From: Phycisphaerales bacterium
GTDB lineage: Bacteria > Planctomycetota > Phycisphaerae > Phycisphaerales > UBA1924
Reading direction: 5' to 3'
Length of the DNA: 9,457 nt
NCBI GenBank assembly: GCA_020054055.1
Contig: JAGVLZ010000213.1
Location: forward strand, 1-9,457
Shown in pieces: positions 5,180 through 9,457 of the stretch. Numbering within the stretch: position 1 is the stretch's first letter; each line of letters starts with the position of its first letter. The translations under genes were made by a program, and so were the position numbers. Under the pieces are notes generated by a model. It was not told the origin of the DNA. It saw only the letters and a program-made list of their open reading frames with translations, and made no database searches.

Positions 5180-6901
5180 ATGAAGAGCGGATGGCGGCGC
5201 GCGGCGTCGATGGTGTGCTGCGCGTTCGCATCGTCGGCGACGGCGCTGGGCGGGGTGCTGTTCGTCGATGCGGATGCGCCGCCGCTGGGCACGGGGCTCT
5301 CTTGGGGGAGTGCCTTCCAAAGGCTGGAGTCGGCGCTGCAGACCGCGTCGCTGTCGGGTGGTCTTTTCGATGAGGTGTGGGTGGCGGAGGGAACGTATCG
5401 CCCCGACGGCGGGAGCAATGATCGCAACGCGACGTTTCAACTTTTCAGCGGGGTTGCGGTCCGCGGTGGATTTGTCGGGACCGAGTCGGCGGCGAGCGAG
5501 CGGGTTCCCGGCGCTTCGACGGCCGTTCTGAGCGGCGACATCGGGGTGCAGGGGGATGCGCTGGACAACTGTTTCCATGTGGTTTCGATGCGCGTGCTCT
5601 TCGCGCCGGCGACGATCGACGGGTTCACGATCCGCGGCGGTCGCGCGGACGCGGGAACATTTCCGAACAACTCGGGGGGAGGGGTTCTGAGCGAGGGTTC
5701 GCTGACGATCGTGGATTGCGTGGTCGAGGAAAATCACGCGGCGTCGGGGGCGGGGGTGTTCAGCCGGTTTGGCGCGGGGACGGTGATCGGGTGCGTTTTT
5801 CGGAGCAACTTCGCGTCGTCCGAGGGTGGCGGCGTGTACATACGCGACGCCGGGGAACTCTCGGGGTGCGCGTTCAATGGGAACAATGCGTCGTTCGGCG
5901 GCGGGCTTTGGTCGTGCTGCGGCGTGGTGAACGTTTCGGACTGCACGTTTGCCTCGAACTTCGGGAACTTCGGCGGTGCGGTCTTCAACTCCAGCAGCAG
6001 CCTGCGGATGAAGCGCTCGTCGTTCGTCGGCAACTCGGCGTCGCGGGGCGGCGCGGTGCATTCCGGGACGAACACATGGATCGTCAACTGCTTCTTCGGC
6101 GGGAACTCGGGCGACCGGGGGGGCGCGCTCTATTCCAGTTCATGGGGCAACGTCGCGAACTCGGTTTTCTCGCGGAACTTCGCGGTCTCGTCCGGCGGCG
6201 CGGTGTGGGCGGCGTCGTCGGTCAATGCCTCGTCGTGCGCGTTTCACGGCAATACCGCGCTGCTCTTCGGCGGCGGGCTGTACTGCGAAGCGGGGACGAC
6301 GAACATCACCAACGCGATTCTCTGGTCGAACACTGATAACACGGGCTCCGGGCAGGCCGCGCAGGCGACGCGAGCGGGCGGGACGTTGAACGTGAATCGT
6401 TCGTGTCTTCAGGGCTGGACCGGGTCGCTGGGCGGGGTCGGGAACATCGGCGTGCCGCCGTTGTTTGTGAACCCGGCCGGTGCCGACGGCGTGCCGGGGA
6501 CGTTGGACGACGATTTCTCGCTGTCGGCAATCTCACCCTGCATTGACGTGGGCGACGCGGCGCTGCTGCTTGCGGATGCGACGGACCTCGACGGCGACGC
6601 GGACACGGCGGAGGAGACGCCGCTCGATTACATGCTGTCGTCGCGGCGGATCGAGTATGTTTTCGGTCCGCCGAACGGGCCGGCCTCGTCGCCGCTGCTG
6701 GACATGGGGGCGGTCGAGTTTGTGCCCCCGCCGCGGGTGGTGGGCGATGCGAACGGGGACCAGGTGGTGGACTTCGCGGACATCACGGCGGTGCTCGCCA
6801 ACTGGGGTTTGGTGCTGGTGGCGGCGGATGTTGATGACAGCGGCGAGGTGGACTTCGCGGACGTGACGCTGGTGCTGTCGAACTGGGGCAACAGCGTGTG
6901 A
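5180..6901 (+). CDS. Secreted right-handed beta-helix protein (choice-of-anchor Q type) with C-terminal dockerin-like EF-hands
   Basis: The protein has 573 residues from ATG 5180, where the signal peptide (MKSGWRRAASMVCCAFASSATA) begins. An in-frame TTG at 5165 has a better ribosome-binding site (GGAGAGGA, 9 nt upstream) and would add five residues. The mature protein opens with VLFVDADAPP and a W-rich lead-in. The middle is a series of repeats of about 20-25 residues of the form C-x-F-x-x-N-x-A-x-x-x-G-G-G, typical of right-handed beta-helix and polymorphic-outer-membrane-like proteins. A choice-of-anchor Q-like end follows (NAILWSN, LSAISPCIDVGD, LDMGAVEF). Residues about 520-573 carry two EF-hand-type calcium loops, DANGDQVVDFAD and DVDDSGEVDFAD, each followed by a V-L-x-N-W-G helix end. 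Such proteins are usually surface or extracellular; a polysaccharide substrate or adhesion role is possible. No lyase catalytic residues can be assigned by eye. Confidence 0.9.
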   Translation: MKSGWRRAASMVCCAFASSATALGGVLFVDADAPPLGTGLSWGSAFQRLESALQTASLSGGLFDEVWVAEGTYRPDGGSNDRNATFQLFSGVAVRGGFVGTESAASERVPGASTAVLSGDIGVQGDALDNCFHVVSMRVLFAPATIDGFTIRGGRADAGTFPNNSGGGVLSEGSLTIVDCVVEENHAASGAGVFSRFGAGTVIGCVFRSNFASSEGGGVYIRDAGELSGCAFNGNNASFGGGLWSCCGVVNVSDCTFASNFGNFGGAVFNSSSSLRMKRSSFVGNSASRGGAVHSGTNTWIVNCFFGGNSGDRGGALYSSSWGNVANSVFSRNFAVSSGGAVWAASSVNASSCAFHGNTALLFGGGLYCEAGTTNITNAILWSNTDNTGSGQAAQATRAGGTLNVNRSCLQGWTGSLGGVGNIGVPPLFVNPAGADGVPGTLDDDFSLSAISPCIDVGDAALLLADATDLDGDADTAEETPLDYMLSSRRIEYVFGPPNGPASSPLLDMGAVEFVPPPRVVGDANGDQVVDFADITAVLANWGLVLVAADVDDSGEVDFADVTLVLSNWGNSV

Positions 6902-6922
6902 GCGAAGGAGCGCTCGCGGGAT

Positions 6923-6957
6923 GGCGATTGTGCGCTCGCCCGCTCGTGAGCATCGCC
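6923..6957 (+). terminator. Possible terminator of the beta-helix gene
   Basis: GGCGAT (6923-6928) pairs with ATCGCC (6952-6957), with an inner GCTC/GAGC stem (6934-6937 with 6948-6951), and is followed on the plus strand by a T-rich stretch, TTCGTATTTCTT. It starts 22 nt after the stop codon. The imperfect stem makes this a moderate call. Confidence 0.4.
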
Positions 6958-6969
6958 TTCGTATTTCTT

Positions 6970-7002
6970 GGCGGGGCTGCTCGCGCTGGCGGGCGAGCCG
7001 CC
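6970..7002. repeat. GC-rich hairpin in the convergent gap between beta-helix and CheY genes
   Basis: GCTCGC (6979-6984) pairs with GCGAGC (6993-6998), and outer bases GGCGG (6970-6974) can pair with CCGCC (6998-7002), with a few bases bulged. It lies 14 nt after the CheY-like stop on the minus strand. No T-run follows on the minus strand, so it may slow polymerase or protect a 3' end rather than be a classical terminator. Confidence 0.35.
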
Positions 7003-7015
7003 ATGTGCATCCGAA

Positions 7016-7381
7016 TCAAGCGGCCTTGGCGAGCGTTTCCTGGATGCGCTGGCTCAGGATGTCGGGCGTGAAGGGTTTGATGACGTAGTTGTCCACTCCG
7101 GCGTCGAATGCGTCCGCGACTTTCGAGTTTTCCGATTCGGTCGAGACCATGATGATGGGCTGCTTGGAGCCGGTGGCGCGGTAGTGCCTGACGAAGGAGA
7201 CGCCGTCCATGTTCGGCATGTTCCAATCGACCAGGAGCAGGTCGGGCTGGAAGTGATGGAGTTTTTCGATGGCGTCGCGACCGTCGGCGGCTTCCTCGAT
7301 GTCGGTGTGGCCGAGTTGGGCGAGGACCGCCTTCTGGATGGTCCTCATGGTCTTGGAATCGTCGACGAGGAGGATCTTCAT
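7016..7381 (-). CDS. Single-domain CheY-like response regulator
   Basis: The 121-residue protein is a bare receiver domain. The acidic pair is D7-D8, the phospho-accepting Asp is D52 in LLLVDWNMPNMDG, the switch Ser is S80 in IIMVSTES, the aromatic is Y99, and the conserved Lys is K102 in IKPF. Length and motifs match the CheY family, which is phosphorylated by a histidine kinase and acts by protein contact, classically on the flagellar motor. The start at 7381 (MKILLVDDSK) is where the family normally begins, although the ribosome-binding site is weak. It follows the CheX-like gene by 21 nt on the same strand, so the two are probably co-transcribed. A CheX phosphatase acts on CheY-P, so the pairing makes functional sense. 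No motor or chemoreceptor genes are present, so chemotaxis itself is not shown. Confidence 0.93.
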   Translation of the reverse strand: MKILLVDDSKTMRTIQKAVLAQLGHTDIEEAADGRDAIEKLHHFQPDLLLVDWNMPNMDGVSFVRHYRATGSKQPIIMVSTESENSKVADAFDAGVDNYVIKPFTPDILSQRIQETLAKAA

Positions 7382-7402
7382 GGTCAGGGTTCCGTGTGCG
7401 GT

Positions 7403-7867
7403 TCAGGCGTGTGCCGCGGCGTGGAGCGCATACTCGACGGTGAACTCCCCGCAGTCGCAGGTGAATGGAATGGCGATCGGGTGGAAGTCATCGTGTCGGT
7501 AGTTGATGGGTGCGGCGTCGATGGCGACGGAGGGGAAGCCGAGGTTGATGTGTTTGTTTTCGAGGCGCGGCTTGGCACCGCCCGCGATGATGCTCACGAT
7601 CTCGCCCAGCGCATCGGCGAGGTCGTCGTCGGACAGCGGCTTGTCGGAACCGGCGAAGACCGAGGCGACGCGGCGGGCGGTGTCAAAGGGGAGGCTCAGC
7701 ACGACGAATCCATCCAACTCTCCCGCGACCGCGATCATGGCCGAGACGTCGTAGGTGGGATTCGGTTCATGGCGCGGCTCGGGTTCGTCGGCCCAGACAT
7801 CGATGTGGAGCATCCGATCGAAGACGTGGCGCGTCGATTCGATGAGATGTTGTGCGAAGTGTTCCAT
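7403..7867 (-). CDS. CheX-like chemotaxis phosphatase-family protein with altered catalytic motif
   Basis: The protein has 154 residues. ATG 7867 is preceded by GGAGG at 8 nt; the frame stays open far upstream, but that part is Arg/Pro-rich and not protein-like. The fold signature is the long helix with ALGEIVSIIAGGAKPRLE (86-103), matching the CheX/CheC/FliY pattern, in which E-x-x-N supplies the Glu and Asn that assist removal of phosphate from CheY-P. Here Glu is present (E89) but the Asn position is Ser (S92). Flanking beta-strand segments (MIAVAGELDGFVVLSLPF, 44-61) and the cysteine pair C137/C139 near the C-terminus are visible. Known CheX proteins are dimeric phosphatases; this one may be weak, inactive or a binding protein. 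The next gene is a CheY-like receiver, its likely partner. Confidence 0.8.
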   Translation of the reverse strand: MEHFAQHLIESTRHVFDRMLHIDVWADEPEPRHEPNPTYDVSAMIAVAGELDGFVVLSLPFDTARRVASVFAGSDKPLSDDDLADALGEIVSIIAGGAKPRLENKHINLGFPSVAIDAAPINYRHDDFHPIAIPFTCDCGEFTVEYALHAAAHA

Positions 7868-7928
7868 ATTGGAGGCCTCCGTCGAGCGGCCGATGCGCGA
7901 TCGGGACTCCCATCCCCGGGTGGGTGTC

Positions 7929-7944
7929 CCCGATTGCAGTCGGG
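7929..7944. repeat. Small hairpin in the CheX-like leader
   Basis: CCCGA (7929-7933) and TCGGG (7940-7944) are reverse complements with a 6-nt loop, about 60 nt upstream of the CheX-like start. The stem is short and no T-run follows. It may be incidental in DNA this rich in G and C. Confidence 0.25.
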
Positions 7945-8033
7945 TGTTGCCGGGAGAGACTTGATTAGCGGAGCGTCGCGGGCGGCACGAATTGACGGAG
8001 GTGGTGGTTACAGGACGGAGTTGTGATGGAGAA

Positions 8034-8061
8034 GGTCGGGGGCGACTCGCCCGCTCCGACC
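8034..8061. repeat. Imperfect hairpin between the response-regulator and CheX-like genes
   Basis: GGTCGG (8034-8039) can pair with CCGACC (8056-8061), and inside it GGGCG (8040-8044) pairs with CGCCC (8048-8052) around ACT. It directly follows the stronger hairpin at 8077-8101 in the minus-strand direction. Together they suggest a transcription boundary between the two signalling gene pairs. Confidence 0.35.
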
Positions 8062-8076
8062 TCGCCGACTCGGGCA

Positions 8077-8101
8077 CCTCCCCCGGTCGGACCGGGGGAG
8101 G
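8077..8101 (-). terminator. 11-bp hairpin after the response-regulator gene, probable terminator
   Basis: CCTCCCCCGGT (8077-8087) and ACCGGGGGAGG (8091-8101) are exact reverse complements with a 3-nt loop, starting 8 nt after the response-regulator stop on the minus strand. The stem is very stable, but the bases after it are G/C-rich with no T-run, so it may need a factor to terminate or act as an mRNA end. Confidence 0.5.
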
Positions 8102-8109
8102 AGGCTGAT

Positions 8110-8754
8110 TCAGAATCCGGCATCGCTGAACCATTCGCTGGGAGTGGCGCCGAGTCCGGCGGCGATGGCGATGAAACTTTCCATGCTCGGGAGGTGGGCG
8201 CCGCGCTCGATGCTCGAGAGTTGGCTGATGCTGACGCCGGAGGATTCGGAGAGTTCCTTGAGGGTCCAGCCTCGCTCTGTGCGTGTGAGGCGGATCTGTC
8301 GTCCGAGTGCGGAGCGGAGGCGGTCCTGGACCGTGCCGCCCAGGCCGAGTGATTGGGCGACCTGTGCGAGGACGCGTCGCATCTCGTCCATCGAGAAAGG
8401 CTTGGCGACGTAGTCGAAAACATCCTGCTTGAATGTTTCGCGCATCGTCTCCATGGATGGATATCCCGTGACGACGATGACGCAGAGACGGGGCCACCGG
8501 CGACGAAGTTCGGCGAGCACGGCCTCTCCGCTGTAGCGTCCCATCTTCATGTCGAGGAGGATCACGTTCGGCGTGCTCGACTCGAGGGCGCTCGTGAGTT
8601 CGTCCGGGGTGGCGACGGCGCGGATGTCGTGGCCCTGCTGCGCGAGCGATTCGCGCAAGTACTCGCGGAAGTCGGTGTCGTCGTCGAGCGCGACGATGGA
8701 GAGCGGGGGCGGCGCGGCGGTCGGTGTCTCGTGGGTGTCCGGGCGATGGGTCAT
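8110..8754 (-). CDS. Response regulator: receiver domain fused to XRE/Cro-C1-type DNA-binding domain
   Basis: The protein has 214 residues. Residues about 18-130 form a receiver domain: acidic cluster D24-D26, phospho-accepting D68 in ILLDMK, T96 in VVTGYPS and K118 in AKPF. Residues about 150-203 form a helix-turn-helix of XRE/Cro-C1 type (RQIRLTRTERGWTLKELSE, then SGVSISQLSSIERG and LPSMESFIAIAAGLG). The receiver resembles the RegA/ActR style, but those end in a Fis-type helix-turn-helix, so the XRE output is less usual. Phosphorylation by the kinase encoded 37 nt upstream should control DNA binding; the two genes form a normal kinase-regulator order. ATG 8754 lacks a clear Shine-Dalgarno, consistent with translation following on from the kinase gene. 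Target genes are unknown; the dyads in this window are candidates but unlinked. Confidence 0.92.
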   Translation of the reverse strand: MTHRPDTHETPTAAPPPLSIVALDDDTDFREYLRESLAQQGHDIRAVATPDELTSALESSTPNVILLDMKMGRYSGEAVLAELRRRWPRLCVIVVTGYPSMETMRETFKQDVFDYVAKPFSMDEMRRVLAQVAQSLGLGGTVQDRLRSALGRQIRLTRTERGWTLKELSESSGVSISQLSSIERGAHLPSMESFIAIAAGLGATPSEWFSDAGF

Positions 8755-8791
8755 GTGGATGATCGCGAGGTCGAGCGGGGGTGAACGTGGC

Positions 8792-9319
8792 TCAGGCCAT
8801 GATTCCCCGAGATTCGGCGCGGTGCAACTCGGTCACATCGGGTTCGCGCGGCGGCGTGGATTCGACGGCTTGATTCGTCGGCAGCATGACCTCGAAGACC
8901 GCGCCGGTATGGGGGCCGTTGCGTGCGAGGAGGACCCCGCCGTGCTCTCGGACGATTCCCTCGGCGACGGCGAGGCCGAGGCCCGTGCCGTGCGAGTCGA
9001 GTCTGGTGGATTGGAATGGCTCGAAGAGACGCTGGAGCAGATCGGGGTCGATGCCCGGGCCGGTGTCGGCGATGGTGAGCGAGACCCACCGGCGGCCGTC
9101 GCGCTCGGACTCGTCGGCGGTGACGGTGATGCGTCCCGGGCCGTCCATCGCGTCCACCGCGTTGCGGAGCAGATTGACCATGACCTGCGTGAGGCGGTCG
9201 GCATCGCCCGGCACTTCGAGTTGGTCATCGACTTTCGCGGCGAGTTCGATTTGCTTCGCGCCGCGGTCGAGGCTGACGAGCGTCCAGGCCTCGTCGACGA
9301 GTTCGCGGAGGCGGACCCG
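8792..9319 (-). CDS. Sensor histidine kinase, C-terminal ATPase part only (5' end lost or joined to foreign sequence)
   Basis: From about 9319 to the stop at 8792 the minus frame reads as the end of a histidine kinase: RVRLRELVDEAW, then GDADRLTQVMVNLLRNAVDAM (N box), DTGPGI (G1 box), LFEPF (F box) and HGTGLGLAVAEGIV (G2 box). This is the ATP-binding HATPase_c domain that transfers phosphate to the dimerisation His. The dimerisation domain with its H box should lie just upstream, but the frame beyond 9319 shows nothing like it, shifts to codons such as CTT, GGG and AGG that this gene otherwise avoids, and stops at 9443-9445. No ATG, GTG or TTG occurs in frame between that stop and GTG 9214, which would start inside the ATPase fold. 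The gene is therefore a fragment as it stands. Its natural partner is the response regulator downstream. Confidence 0.8.
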   Translation of the reverse strand, partial: RVRLRELVDEAWTLVSLDRGAKQIELAAKVDDQLEVPGDADRLTQVMVNLLRNAVDAMDGPGRITVTADESERDGRRWVSLTIADTGPGIDPDLLQRLFEPFQSTRLDSHGTGLGLAVAEGIVREHGGVLLARNGPHTGAVFEVMLPTNQAVESTPPREPDVTELHRAESRGIMA

Positions 9320-9457
9320 CCCAAGGTGGCGGCCGCCAGGAAGCCAGTGGCCGCAACGATCAATCCCCCGCCGCCCGACGCTCCTGGCCCCAAGGGCGGC
9401 ATGCTTGATTTCCTCGACGGACTGAAGAAGAAGCCGGCCGCATCACCTGCCGCGCAG
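9314..9457 (+). CDS. Possible plus-strand coding fragment running off the right edge
   Basis: From about 9314 the plus frame reads DPPKVAAARKPVAATINPP, then PDAPGPKGGMLDFLDGLKKK and PAASPAAQ, staying open to the edge with G/C-ending codons typical of this genome. The opposite strand over the same bases does not look coding. An ATG at 9401 is in frame and could be a start; otherwise this is the interior of a gene joined here. The composition (Pro, Ala, Lys) resembles a linker or low-complexity tail, and I do not recognise a family. Confidence 0.35.

Noticed and set aside
4991..6061. 356-codon minus-strand open frame
   Set aside because: Arg/Pro/Ala-rich reverse shadow of the beta-helix gene with no domain-like features.
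7868..8497. 210-codon N-terminal extension of the CheX-like protein
   Set aside because: It overlaps the response-regulator gene in another frame and reads as Arg/Pro-rich noise; ATG 7867 has a GGAGG site and begins the CheX-like domain.
8886..9425. 179-codon plus-strand open frame
   Set aside because: Ser/Arg/Pro-rich shadow of the kinase gene in a different frame from the plausible plus fragment at 9314-9457.
1..9457. CRISPR array, tRNA, rRNA, transposase or integrase
   Set aside because: I looked on both strands and saw no regularly spaced direct repeats, no cloverleaf I could support and no recombinase motifs.

Overview
The window is GC-rich with strong G/C third-position codon bias. 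Its protein types point to a planctomycete, probably of the Phycisphaerae: exported proteins ending in a short IPTP/IPSP tag, a hydrophobic stretch and RRRR; a C-terminal dockerin-like EF-hand pair on a beta-helix protein; and little use of Shine-Dalgarno sites at several starts. This assignment is inference from protein families; there is no rRNA or other marker gene here.

Left part, all on the minus strand. A secreted subtilisin-family (S8) protease runs off the left edge with its catalytic Ser outside the window. Upstream of it (1422-1733) is a gap holding several inverted repeats. Then comes an exported two-domain peptidyl-prolyl isomerase with a cyclophilin domain fused to an FKBP domain. 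Upstream of that is a 72-bp near-perfect palindrome with an exact 6-bp flanking direct repeat, which looks like a small non-autonomous mobile element sitting against a transcription terminator. Next are two tandem paralogous exported proteins (choice-of-anchor E type) with PEP-CTERM-like tails. Each has its own TTGAC(C/G)-N17 promoter, long leader and rho-independent terminator, so they are probably two monocistronic units.

Middle, plus strand. One gene encodes a secreted Cys/Gly-rich right-handed beta-helix protein (choice-of-anchor Q type) ending in a dockerin-like EF-hand pair. It converges on the next block across a 114-bp gap with hairpins.

Right part, minus strand: four signalling genes in the order histidine kinase, response regulator with an XRE-type DNA-binding domain, CheX-like protein, CheY-like receiver. 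The CheX-like protein has Ser where the family's catalytic Asn is expected. The kinase is recognisable only from the ATPase half: its reading frame loses kinase character near position 9313, and the last ~140 bases look like plus-strand coding sequence of something else. That is either a rearrangement or an assembly join.

The strongest leads are the palindromic element with its target-site duplication, the kinase breakpoint, the CheX active-site substitution next to CheY, and the cyclophilin-FKBP fusion. I found no tRNA, rRNA, CRISPR array, transposase or integrase.
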